From: Auriscalpium vulgare
Lineage: Eukaryota; Basidiomycota; Agaricomycetes; Russulales; Auriscalpiaceae
Assembly (NCBI GenBank): GCA_019915015.1
Contig: JAHBBC010000002.1
Span: forward strand, 1,922,001-1,986,000
Direction: 5' to 3'
DNA: 64,000 bases
The notes beneath the pieces are model-generated. The model had not been told where the DNA came from. It was given only the letters and a program-made list of their open reading frames with translations, and did not search any database. The position numbers and the translations under genes are program-made. Below, piece by piece: positions 25,023-35,500 of the stretch; position 1 is the stretch's first letter; every line of letters starts with the position of its first letter.

Positions 25023-26525
25023 CGGAGACGACGCTGTCGACGGCCACGACGCCGATGACGAGCTGCAAGAGTCAATCGGGTGTCGCGGTGATGTACACGC
25101 TCACTGGATAACTTCAAGCTTCGAGCTCAAAAGCTGCTCAGACGGCTCACCGTCGTCTCAGCCATTCGGCCCTCCTCGTTCAATACTGACTTGGGCTTGG
25201 CGCTGTACATGTTTTGATCTCGGCGCATCTTTCGTGTCAATGTTGTGCGGACAGGGCGGCCAACTGTCAGGGTCCAAAATACTCTGAAGCGACCGGGCCG
25301 TCGAGTCCCGGACAGTAAAAACCGCCAGCGGACAGTTTTTAGCGGCGTTCACCCACTCATTCTGGTCGCGATTGTCGCGGCCACCGCGTCTGTGTTGTCT
25401 GTTGTGGCAACAGGGTGATGAAGTGTGGGGAGAAGGACTGTCCTTGTTTGAGGTGGAGGGCGTGCGTTCTACCGTCTTCTGCCATAGTTTGGACTTACAG
25501 CTTTTTCCCGAGCTTTAACTACGACCGTCGCTGCCCACCTACGTATGTTCCCAGTAGCGCGAGGCAGCTACAGCAATTGCATCCCTTTCTTGCCATGCGA
25601 AGTGTCCTGCTGCGGGGATGTGTGCAGCGCGGACATCAAATTTTGGTCGAAGTCATTAAGTGACACCACGCACCTTCCAGTACCAATTTGCATACACCTG
25701 CTCTCGCCGTCGTACGCGTCGCACAGCACCGTATGGATGGATAGTGTTCAGAAAGGTGAGGGTCAGAATCACGGTCATCACTACTCACCCAAATTTGAGG
25801 TGAAGATTCGATCATCATCCCCGAGGCTCGCCGTCCTATCTAACTTTCGATAAGTCGCGACACCCCAGCTTCCGATGTTTGCGCTTGACTGTTCCGAACC
25901 ATTTGGCCACGGAAGCCTGCGATAATGCAAAGGAGGCCGCGTATACTATGTTGCAGATCGCAAGCGCGCCGCTGACATCGTCACAGTCCATCTCCTAATG
26001 GTATTATCCCAGGAAATTCGTCAATATCTCTGACTGCTACTTGCTGAGCGCTGGGCGTATTAGCTCCTGATAGCTGGGCGTCTGCCACTGGCGCGATGAG
26101 TGCTGCTGGCGCTTTCGACTCCTGGACCTCAGCAGCCCATACGCCACGGGACCTCCTATTGTCTGAACACTTCTGTGTATTTCTGTGCTCCTGTATATTT
26201 CTGTGCTGTATGATCGAACCTAGAGGGCCCTTACTGTCTTTTGACGACGCCTTGTATGGTCTGTTGAGAAGGCGCATGTGAAATCAAATGTCTCACTACT
26301 GTCGTTCCCCCAAGCTGGTTGCACACTCCATGGCTGTATTTATACCTGCTTTCCACCTCCACCTAGCATTCCTGGGTACAGCTACGTGCTTGTTTATGTA
26401 CATTTGGGAAGCTCTAAGTCACGACAAGCTAAGCAGTCCTCCGCCCCCCTCCCCCTCCAAGGTTCCAAGGTCATTCTAACCTTTTTAGGGGTAAGTCCAT
26501 GATAATACTACTTACGCGAAGCCGT
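25023..26525. other. 1.5-kb intergenic region, no gene seen
   Basis: It separates divergent GH47 and K2 genes. Short ORFs (for example 26096-26281) lack splice support and homology. Imperfect repeats of CTGTGTATTTCTGTGCTCCTGTATATTTCTGTG type lie near 26170-26206. Nothing else is recognised. Confidence 0.45.
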
Positions 26526-26711
26526 CTTCCGCCTTCCGCTATCCGCTATCCGTAACTCCTGTCCACTACAGGTATATAATACCCTGCAGAATGTAAAGTA
26601 GGTTCTTTTTCGCACCAGTCCGGAACCGCCTATATCTGTCGCGCTATCACCACCCACCACCCACTCACTTCATCACTAAAAGCGTTGATCGCTTCATCCA
26701 CTATCACCCAG
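26526..26711 (+). promoter_or_regulatory. K2 promoter: degenerate array, TATA, AGAATGT element
   Basis: TTCCGCCTTCCGCTATCCGC followed by TATCCG (26527-26552) resembles a decayed form of the 12-bp arrays at K1, K3 and K4. TATATAAT (26573-26580) follows, and AGAATGT (26588-26594) starts 15 nt after the first T of TATA, as at K1 and K3. The leader ends in CCACCCACC-type sequence and AAGCGTTGATCGCTT, identical to the K1 leader. Confidence 0.55.
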
Positions 26712-27638
26712 ATGTCATCTATTTTGAAGGACAATAACCTCATCGGGCTGGTCCTGATGAAGCGTTACCAGTTCGTCGAGATCCTAGGGTCCGGGGCGTT
26801 TGGCGTTGTCTACCGCGCCAAAGACATCGTCGCCACCAAGGGCACGCAGTACGCAATCAAGGTCCTCGCTCGACAGAAAGATGGCTCGGCGGCTGCGCGC
26901 GCCCAGGAGCAGGAGTGGATCATCGACGAGATGCTCCGCGACCACCCCAACATCCTCCACCTCTATCAGATCTTCGTCACGCCTTCCAGCGTCTTCCTAG
27001 TCTTCGACTTCTGCGAGGGCGGCGACCTGCTCGGCGCCATCGTGAAGAAGACGTTCCTCTGGAACGACAAACGGGCAAAGCGTGCTTGTCTGCAGCTTGT
27101 CGAAGCCACTCGATACTGCCATAAGAAGGGTATCGCGCACCGCGACATAAAGCCGGAAAACATCCTCGTTTCTGGCGATTCGTCGGAGCTATACCTCGCA
27201 GACTTTGGGCTTGCAACAACGGAAAAAATCTGCCTCCATGGTCACGTCGGCAGTCGCCCATTCATGAGTCCCGGTACGTCCCATCGTGACGGGAACAGTG
27301 TGCACATTATTGATTTGTGTGCGTATCCAGAATGCTTCAGCAACGGAGGAGTCCTTCCGTACGACACGCGCATGTCTGATGTTTGGTCGCTCGGCATCGT
27401 CTTTGTCAACATGGTTTACAACATAGGCCTGTGGCACGAGCCCACCGATCGTGACATTCAATGGCGCCGTTTCACCAAAGACCCCAACTATCTCATAAAA
27501 TTCGTCCCCATATCGAAAGAGGCGAACGCGCTCATCAAGCGCATGCTCACAATCGACCCGAAGGAGCGCATAACACTCCCCGAAGTTCGCGAGGAGCTCA
27601 AGAAGCTCAAGTCCTTTTACCTCTCCGCGGAGGACGTC

Positions 27639-27772
27639 TGTTGGCGATGTGGGTCATCGCTCGTCGTAGGGTACATACTTACGTAATCCGCGTCGCTGTA
27701 TGCGCGCGTCGTGCTCGTACTTTCTTTACTCTCTCCGGTCACCTCCCCTGCAATCATACTTTGATTCTCATA
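27639..27772 (+). repeat. 5' LTR
   Basis: The LTR is 134 bp, starting TGTTGGCGATG and ending GATTCTCATA. By eye it is identical to the 3' copy. Termini are TG...TA rather than TG...CA. Confidence 0.9.
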
Positions 27773-27851
27773 GGTTATGGGCCCTGCTCGTCGCTCTTAG
27801 CCCCCTAGTATCATTCTTCCTTTGCTCTTGACCCGATTCAGTCACCCCCGG

Positions 27852-27967
27852 CCAGCTAGAGCCTCATATCCAGCCAGTTGCCAGCTAGAGCATATCCAGC
27901 CAGTTGCCAGCTAGAGCGAGAATCCAGCCAGTCTCCCCAGTGCGCCAGCTAGAGCAAGAATCCAGCC
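27852..27967. repeat. CCAGCTAGAGC tandem repeats inside the LTR element
   Basis: CCAGCTAGAGC recurs four times, spaced by variants of ATATCCAGCCAGTTG or AAGAATCCAGCC, in the untranslated leader between the primer-binding site and gag. Confidence 0.8.
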
Positions 27968-28043
27968 TTCCCTTCCCTTCCCTTCCCGTCATTGAATCAT
28001 CTCCGCCCTCGACAATCTTTCGCCACATCACCACATCACTACG

Positions 28044-28874
28044 ATGACCTCCGGTATCGAGAAACTCAACGAGGAGAACTACTCGACGTGGGTCATTCAG
28101 ATGGAGGCCTTGCTGGAGGAGAAGGAGTTGTGGGATGTGGTCAGCGGGGAGGAGATGATGCCGCATACGGGTCCAAATTCCAAAGGTGTGAAAACCTTTG
28201 CTCGTAAAGAACGCCTTGCCCGTGCCAAGATCATCCTGCACCTCGAGCCTTCCCAACTCCCCCATGCCCAGTCCAAGGACGTTCGCGAGGTATGGACCAA
28301 CCTCGAGCGCATCCATCGCTCACGTGGTTTCGGCACCCTCATGTCTCTCCGTCGCCGCCTCTTCGAGATGGCGAAGCGTGACAACCAGTCCATGCAGTCG
28401 TGGGTAGCCCAGGTTCGCACGGCTGCCTTCCACCTCAAAGCTGCTGGCTACAAGCTCGAGGATATGGACGTCATCATGGCGCTCACCCAGCATCTCCCTC
28501 CCTCCTTTGCTCCCCTTATCGTCTCCCTCGAGTCCACCCCTGTCGACGAGCTCACTATCGACAATGTTGTCACCCGTCTCCTCAACGAGGAAACTCGTCA
28601 GCTCCTTGAGCAGACTCTGGACGTGGATCTCTGGGGTGGGCGCACCGACAAGTCCGAGAGCACCAACTTGTCTCGTGGCAAGCTGCGTTTTGCGCCGCCT
28701 TCGCATTCCGACATGCGCTGTTACAACTGTCGTGGTCGTGGTCACATGGCCTCCCAGTGTCCCTCCCCGAAGCAGCCCCGGGCAAGGTTCGAGGACGATG
28801 AAGAGGAACCGCGTAGGGAGAAGGTGCATATGGCGCGCGATGAAGAGGTTGATAAGTCCCAGCTCACTTTTTAA
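28044..28874 (+). CDS. gag polyprotein of Copia-type element (UBN2 domain + CCHC knuckle)
   Basis: A single 276-aa ORF starts MTSGIEKLNEENYSTWVIQM, the usual gag opening of Copia elements. The UBN2-like capsid region follows (KERLARAKIILHLEPS, VREVWTNLERIHRSRG, MQSWVAQVRTAAFHLKAAGY, HLPPSFAPLIVSLES), and a CCHC zinc knuckle (CYNCRGRGHMASQC, residues 226-239). The C-terminus is acidic and no frame continues into pol. It would form the particle that packages the element RNA. The intact frame and identical LTRs suggest recent activity. Confidence 0.92.
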   Translation: MTSGIEKLNEENYSTWVIQMEALLEEKELWDVVSGEEMMPHTGPNSKGVKTFARKERLARAKIILHLEPSQLPHAQSKDVREVWTNLERIHRSRGFGTLMSLRRRLFEMAKRDNQSMQSWVAQVRTAAFHLKAAGYKLEDMDVIMALTQHLPPSFAPLIVSLESTPVDELTIDNVVTRLLNEETRQLLEQTLDVDLWGGRTDKSESTNLSRGKLRFAPPSHSDMRCYNCRGRGHMASQCPSPKQPRARFEDDEEEPRREKVHMARDEEVDKSQLTF

Positions 28875-28945
28875 TTCCTCCATACTCCTCACATTCTTTT
28901 TAATACCCATTCGTTTAATATGGACTCGCTTGACCCAAGAGGTTG

Positions 28946-29079
28946 TGTTGGCGATGTGGGTCATCGCTCGTCGTAGGGTACATACTTACGTAATCCGCGT
29001 CGCTGTATGCGCGCGTCGTGCTCGTACTTTCTTTACTCTCTCCGGTCACCTCCCCTGCAATCATACTTTGATTCTCATA
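28946..29079 (+). repeat. 3' LTR
   Basis: Second copy of the 134-bp LTR, followed by the target duplication ACGTC at 29080-29084. The sequence just before it (ACCCAAGAGGTTG) is only weakly purine-rich as a polypurine tract. Confidence 0.9.
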
Positions 29080-29507
29080 ACGTCATCGTGCGTGAGGTCA
29101 CTGTGCCTGCACCTGCACCTGTGCCGATGAATATCGTTGTCGAGAAAAAAGAGCCGCACGCTGGAGCGATCATGCGGTCCGTAGACGCGAAGCACGCGTC
29201 CTTTCGTGCCTCCAAACCGACGTATCCTGGGCTGGCTCCGATACCGGCGGTTCCCAGTCTTTCGGAAGCGACGCTAGTCTCGTCATCCGCGACCCCGAAC
29301 GACATTTTGGTCACCCCCGAGGCGCGGCCCGTACCCGACTCCGCCGTTGTTGCCATCGCGCAGTCGCTGAGCGACTTGCAGTTAGGGAACCCTGCGCCCG
29401 TGGTTGGGGAGCTGGCGGAGAAGCATGTTCTGCCGGTACGGAAAGCGGTGCGGACTCGCAACACTGTGGTGCGCGATGCAATCAGGAAGCTCGCCGCGTA
29501 TGCATAG

Positions 29508-29936
29508 TTTTGTAATCAAGGCGAAGGATTAGTAGAGCCCAATAAACATCACATTGAATACATTGAGATGGTGAAAAACGAATGTTCGAGGACGATCGGC
29601 AAGTCCCGCCTGCCGCGAATAGGCGCGGGTCGTGACTTCAATTCCTTCACTGGCAACAGCTCATTTTATTCTATTTTCCACGTGAACACTCTCACTCCAG
29701 GGTGTAGCAGAGGACTATCTGAGCTGGTGCGTCCACTTGAGATAGTGCTCCTGTCCCGGTTATTCGTGCATACTGCATTTTCTAATGTCACGGTTCGTTC
29801 ACTGGCGGCTTTGGCACATTGTCAACCTGCTGGCTCTCTCTCTAGTTCGCAGCTGGACTGACAACCACCTCTGGCTTTTCTGCTCTGAGCCGTTCTTAGC
29901 CGCCGGGGTGGCTAAATGTAAGCCTGATGTATGCAG
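29508..29936. other. intergenic between K2 and the K3 promoter
   Basis: No gene is seen. The first 60 bp are AT-rich 3' flank of K2 (AATAAACATCACATTGAA). Confidence 0.4.
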
Positions 29937-30154
29937 GTGCTCCGCTGTTGGAGATTTCAATCTCGACCAGCCATGACCCTGTCCTCACTTCCCCCGCTAT
30001 CACCACCACTGACAACACCATGACTGAAGCTCGGGCTTCCATATATCTTATACCTGTTGCTCTTCAGCGTATGCTGCCATCGCCACCACAACCTACCAAC
30101 TCGCCGTCCCCTATCCTTCAACAAATCGACTTCACGTCAGACGTGAGGCTGTCC

Positions 30155-30222
30155 CTTCCGACCCGCCTTCCGACCCGCTTTCCGACCCGCCTTCCGACCC
30201 GCCTTCCGACCCGCCTTCCGCA
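30155..30222. repeat. 12-bp tandem array upstream of K3
   Basis: Five units of CCGACCCGCCTT (one CTTT variant), ending CCGCA, as in the K1 and K4 arrays. Confidence 0.9.
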
Positions 30223-30340
30223 CTCCACTTGTATAAAGTGGCCTTTAGAATGTGCGTATAGCTATTCTCTTCTTCTTGTCCCCATTTTTTGACTTTGCCT
30301 CCGCGCCGTTACCAACCTTGCCTCCTATACCCACCCAACT

Positions 30341-30418
30341 TTCTATTCACACACCCACCTCTCTATTCACCCACCCACCTCTCTATTCACCCACCCACCT
30401 CTCTATTCACCCACCCAC
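30341..30418. repeat. CTATTCACCCACCCACCTCT tandem repeat in K3 leader
   Basis: About four copies of a 20-bp pyrimidine-rich unit end directly before the ATG at 30422. The other kinase genes have shorter CCACCCACC tracts at the same place. Confidence 0.85.
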
Positions 30419-30421
30419 ACT

Positions 30422-31852
30422 ATGCCCTGTGACCTTATTAACGACAAGGCCCTCCCCGGGTTCGTCGTCGATGAGACGTACCAACTCTTGGACGTACTCG
30501 GCTATGGTGGCTTCGGCGTAGTGTACCGCGCCCTCGACATCACTTCCCGCGAACAGAGGCAGTTCGCCGTGAAGTGCATGCCGCGTTATCCCGCCTGCTC
30601 CCCGGAGGCGCAGGCGCAGGAGCGCGAATGGTACATGCAGTCGCTGGTCGACGACCACCCGAACGTCGTTTCGCTGCACGAGATCCACACGGTCGACAAA
30701 TATGTCTTCCTCGTGTTCGATCTGTGCCCGTCCGGCGATCTCTTCTCCGCTATCACGGAGAGGAAGGTGTTCTACCAGAATGACGATCTGATCAAGCTGG
30801 CTTTTGTTCAGATCATAGATGCGCTGGCGCATTGTCATTCAAAAGGGGTTGCTCACCGCGATCTCAAGCCCGAAAACATCCTGGCGTCGGAGGATGGCAC
30901 CAGCATATTCTTGTCGGACTTCGGACTTGCGACGGAGGATATCGAACTTCCTCCGAGTCACCGCGCTGGTAGCGGCCACTATATGAGCCCTGGTTGGTCT
31001 CCCCCTTTTCTTCTACGCTAGCCATTTACTGATCTCATTTCAGAGTGCCTTGGGATTGATATCCGACTCCCATCTTTCTCCACGCAGACCGCTGATGTCT
31101 GGGCGCTTGGCGTCATCCTCGTCAATATGCTCACTGGACGCACGCTCTGGAAGCGCGCCATCGTCGATGACGAGTTCTTCGAACACTTCCTGCACGACAA
31201 GCGCTGCCTCATCGACCAGTTCGACATCTCCGAAGAAGCGAACACCCTTCTTCGCCGTATCTTCGACATGAATCCCTTCACTCGTCCTTCCTTGGACTCC
31301 ATTCGGGCGGAGGTCCTGGCGATCTCAACCTTCTACTTGACCGACGACGAAATTGACCCTCACTGGGAGGAGGCGTTCTCAGAGCAAGCGTTTCTAGGCT
31401 CGCCCGAGCGCAGCGACATCTCCTTATCGCCGTCGTTTGGACGTATGGACTCGCCCGACGAGGAGTACCTGTTTGCCAGCCCTGCCGACCTCGACCGCTC
31501 GTTTTGGCGCTTCCGCCGCCCCAAGAATCAGTCTACGTCGCCCATAAGCTGGTCGCCCCGCGTCGTGCACGGCGACTATTTCGGTGGCGCGATTATGTCT
31601 CCGTCTTCTGCGCCAAACAGTCCCCCATCTGCACCGAGCAGTCTCCCTGTCACTCCTATAGACGATCCCATGGCTGGTCCTGTGGAGGTCGTCACGAGTT
31701 TGATCAGCGATGCTTCGCTCGGTATTCCGGAAGACGTGAAAAAACGTCTTGCGCAAGTAGCCAATACGTCGAAACCTCTTCCTCCTCTTCCGCGGCGCAA
31801 ATTCGGGCGCAATGCTATGCAAAAATTGCAGTCAATATTCGTGAAAGCGTAG
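30422..31852 (+). CDS. Ran1-like Ser/Thr protein kinase K3
   Basis: Exons 30422-30992 and 31044-31852 give 459 aa. Motifs: Gly loop GYGGFGVVY, FAVK (Lys51), HRDLKPEN, DFGLATED, GHYMSPE closed over the intron, then ADVWALGVILVNMLTG. The intron sits at the same codon as in K1, K2 and K4, between the Pro and Glu of the SPE motif. The C-terminal 180 residues are Ser/Pro-rich with acidic patches and end in a basic stretch (RRKFGRNAMQKLQ). Similarity to K1/K2 is confined to the kinase domain, but the promoter is shared. Confidence 0.92.
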
Positions 31853-32562
31853 ATAGTTTTTTTTCTTTCTCTTTTCTCATCGTCTCGTAACAAAATAAAG
31901 TCTTAATATATCCGCAATACAACATATACCCACATTAAATATACCAACAAGCACTTACTAGATCATATACCACCAATTGTACCATTAATAACAAAGAAAT
32001 AAAACTAATTCAAACACAGCATCCTTCAGCCTCAGACATTTCTACTACTGTTCAGATCGTTGCAAGTGGTTCACCTTGTGTTCAGCTGTACGACTTGCAG
32101 GTTGCTCGTAGCGGTGTTTGGGGTCTCCAGCGCTTCTCTTTACGCGTTGCATCTTCCCCGCCTCCTTGACAGCGACTTCCCTCTTCGTCGGCTTCACTGA
32201 CCGTCTTTCCATAGAACTGGGATCCGCAACACGATTTTTACTGGACATGAATCGTGACGTCCTTCAACGAGGACAGTAGCCTGACAGTAGCGGCGGGGAA
32301 TGCTAGAAGCCTAGCGTGCCACCGTTTCATTTGGTCGCTCATCGACATCTTTCAAAGGCATGGCAGCGGTCCCGACATGTTCTCATACGTATACATATCG
32401 CCAACGGGAAGTCGCAGAACGCCTTCCGAGAACGGCTTGACGTCCAACATGGATGCGGCGACGTAACCCCACCTTATAATAGGCCGTCCTCGTGCACCCT
32501 TCCTGTTAACCTTTCCCTCGTCACCACCTTTGCTCCTGCACGCATTGCCCTACTATTCTGGC
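31853..32562. other. AT-rich 3' flank of K3 and intergenic region
   Basis: 31880-32030 is strongly AT-rich and contains ATATACCCACA, which also recurs 3' of K4 (50758-50810). No supported gene is seen; the plus-strand ORF at 32316-32621 was read as leader of the Ppo gene. Confidence 0.45.
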
Positions 32563-35500
32563 ATGGCGACAAATGGTACCTCGAGACCGTCAAAGTTCAT
32601 GCAGAGGGCCTCGGTACGTAACCCCCCCTCTGTCCTGCGCCACGACGTTCCCATCGACTGCTAGACGATCAACCCCGTGAAGGCGAGCGCCGCGACGACC
32701 GAACATGAGCACGAGGAGCAACCTCAGATTCTTAAGGACTTCCGCGAGCAGGTAAGCGTGTTTGCGTGGATTATACCACCATCTCATCAGTACGTCAGGT
32801 GAAAAAGGGCTTCACCGGGTATACAGAACCGTCGACCATTGTGAGTTGTCGGATGTAAGTCTGCAGGCTTCGACTGAATTTCCGCAGGCTTCTGTCGTGG
32901 ACGCCATACGGCACCTCAATAGCATGGACGACCGAAAGATGCTGGTAAGGCAGATATATGCGCCGGTTGTCATCATCTGACGCCTGACCTCCATAGCTGG
33001 AACATGTCTTGACCATCCTCGCAAAGAAAGAGTGGTGGCTGGATGCCAAGATGCGCGCGGACATCGAGCGCAAGGTCGTGGAAATGCGTGAGTAGCCAGC
33101 GGTCCACAAGATATCCTTGGTCACGGCCTGACTGCTCGCTAGTCTACGACGATCTTTCGCATCCGCCGGCGACGTATCTCGGCCAACAGTACTCGTACAG
33201 GACAGCGGATGGCTCCTACAACAACATCTCCGACCCAAACATGGGCAAGGCCGGCATGCCGTATGCGCGCACCGTGCAGCAGACGCATCCTCTGCCACAA
33301 AACATGCTTCCAGATGCTGGCCTCGTTTTCGACACTCTACTCAAGCGGGACAAGGTGAGGCTGGTTTGAATTCCAGTTACGCGTACCTAACGTTATTTCC
33401 AGTTTGTCAAGCATCCTGCCGGACTCTCGAGTTTGATGTTCTCCTTTGCGGCGTTGGTCGTCCACACGTGCGCTCTTGGCCCCAACTTGGTCTGAAGTGT
33501 ACATTGATATTTTTCATCAGTGTCTTCCGCACGTCCCATCAGGACGTTAGTAAGAACGAAACCTCCTCATATGTCGACTTATCACCACTCTATGGGCATA
33601 ACGAGGAGGCGCTCGAGAAGATCCGCGTCCGGGATGGACGGGGGCTGCTGTACCCCGATACGTTCGCGGAAGACAGGCTTCTCTTGCTGCCACCCGCCGT
33701 TTGCGCGCTGCTCGTTATGTTCAGTCGCAATCATAACGTGCGCCTTCTCGTTCTTCTGACGACAGATTCATCAACTTACCCACGTCTGAGCACACAGTAC
33801 ATCGCACGAAAACTGCTCGAAATTAACGAGCGTGGAACCTTCGTCAACCCAGATGGTCTGTCGTCAGATGACCCAAACAGGAGCGCAATCATCGTGGCAC
33901 AGGAAGAGGAGATCTTCCAGACCGCGCGTTTGATCAACTGCGGGTGGTTCGGTTCTGCGGTGTTCTCGGACTACTTTGGTAGCATCTTAGGTCTCGTGCG
34001 CCAAGGAAGCAACTGGAGTCTGAATCCGTTCGGCGTAAGTATATTGAGTGTTTCCATGGCGGACGGTCCTTCTGACGGTGAAGTACAGGAATTCCGAGAT
34101 GACGATCACAAGCTATTTGAACGTGGCCGCGGGAACGTCTGCAGCGTGGAGGTGCGCAAATCGTTTTGGCATCGCGGATGTCACTCCCACTGACACACTA
34201 TATTTCGTACAGTTCAATTGCCTTTACCGTTGGCACGCAACGACTTCCCAGGAAGACGAGAAATGGGTCGAGACGCTGATGGGAAACGTCTTTGGCGACA
34301 AGCCAGTCGAGGAAGTGCGGGTTGTCGATAGTCATCAACTATGCTTCGCTAACCACGAACTCATTTAGCTTACAGTCGACGACTTCAAGGACGCAGCGAA
34401 AAAGATCCAAGCGACTGAGCCCGACATCCACCACTGGACGTTCGGCAAGTAAGTACCGTCAACACATTGGACGAGCACTCATTTATATATACGATCCCTA
34501 TCTTAGTATGAAGCGACAGGAGGATGGCACTTTCAAGGACTCTGACCTTGCTGCCATCCTCAAGAATGCGTAAGTCAGCTTCCCTCCCCAATGAAGTACG
34601 CTGTATATTAATGTGATTGCTAGCACCGAGCATCCTGCATCTGCCTTCAAGGCTCGCGGAACACCCCATGTCATGAGGTTGCACGAGATCATGGGCATCG
34701 AATCGAATCGTCGCTGGGGTGTATGCTCTCTGAACGAGTTCCGGAAGGTGATGCGTCTATTCATCCCTCAAAAGTTAACGACTGACCATGTCTTTCTTGC
34801 ACAGTTCCTTGGTCTGAAACGTCAGCCGTCCCTTCTCATTCATTGATGCTCGAAGCCCTGACCAATGTAAATTTAAATAACAGCCTATGCATCGTTCCTC
34901 GAGTGGAACCCTGATCCCGAAATTGCAAATGCCGCGGAGAAGCTCTATGATAACATCGACAACTTGGAGTTGTACGTCGGCTTGCAGGCCGAGGAGGCGA
35001 AGCCCGTTGTCGACGGTGCTGGCCTTTGCCCCGGTACATACGCTCTGCCACTTCACACGTTCGCGCTTTCTGACGTCCATGGCCAGGCTATACCATCAGC
35101 CGCGCTATCCTCAGTGATGCCATCGCCCTCACGCGTGGGGATCGATTCTTCACAGCAGACTACACGCCGTTCAATATGACCGCGTGGGGTTTTGCTGACT
35201 GCCAGCGCAACCCAGACGGGCCGGGCAACGGCAGCACGCTCGGACGGCTTCTCCTGCGCGGGCTGCCGGGCGAGTTCACAGAGAACAGCACGTACACGTG
35301 GTTCCCACTGCAGACGCCCGACGCGATGAAGGGTTTCCTCGGCAAGCTGGGCGTCGCGGACAAGTACGACTTCGTGCGCCCGGCCGACCCGGTCGCGAGG
35401 GTGGACGCAACTCAGTACAGGGATGTGGAGCAGATCCTGAAGAGCACACAGTTCACGGCGCCGTATGGGAAGCGCGCGGAGAAGGTGATCAAGGGCGAGG

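Larger units (their letters stand above)
27639..29079 (+). mobile_element. non-autonomous Copia-type LTR element with gag only (TR-GAG-like)
   Basis: Two direct terminal repeats of 134 bp (27639-27772 and 28946-29079) look identical base for base and flank one gag ORF. The element has no protease, integrase or reverse transcriptase. Target-site duplications of 5 bp, ACGTC, lie at 27634-27638 and 29080-29084. Directly after the 5' LTR, GGTTATGGGCCC (27773-27784) resembles the complement of the initiator-tRNA-Met anticodon arm, as used by half-tRNA-primed Copia elements. Identical LTRs imply recent insertion. Movement would need enzymes from an autonomous relative elsewhere (inference). Confidence 0.9.
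26712..29507 (+). pseudogene. Ran1-like protein kinase K2, interrupted by an LTR element
   Basis: Exon 1 (26712-27273) and exon 2 (from 27331) encode a kinase domain close to K1: GSGAFGVVY loop, YAIK, HRDIKPEN, DFGLATT, SRPFMSPE and SDVWSLGIVFVNM. In exon 2, directly after SAEDV, the 1,441-bp element 27639-29079 interrupts the gene. The C-terminal tail resumes at 29080-29507 (IVREVTVPAPAPVP to IRKLAAYA) in the frame expected from K1. Read through, the protein ends 15 residues inside the 5' LTR (stop at 27684-27686), so the kinase domain might still be made without its tail. If the domain is active alone this is an altered gene rather than a dead one. Confidence 0.88.
29937..30421 (+). promoter_or_regulatory. 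K3 promoter: distal homology block, 12-bp array, TATA, AGAATGT
   Basis: 29937-29980 (GGTGCTCCGCT, then AATCTCGACCAGCCATGACC) matches minus-strand sequence upstream of K1. A 24-bp block at about 30120-30143, containing ATCGACTTCACGTCAGACG, is shared with K1 at 22081-22104. The CCGACCCGCCTT array follows (30155-30222), then TATAAAG (30232-30238), and AGAATGTGC 15 nt after the first T of TATA (30247-30255). The leader holds four CTCTCTATTCACCCACCCAC-type repeats before the ATG. Confidence 0.65.
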
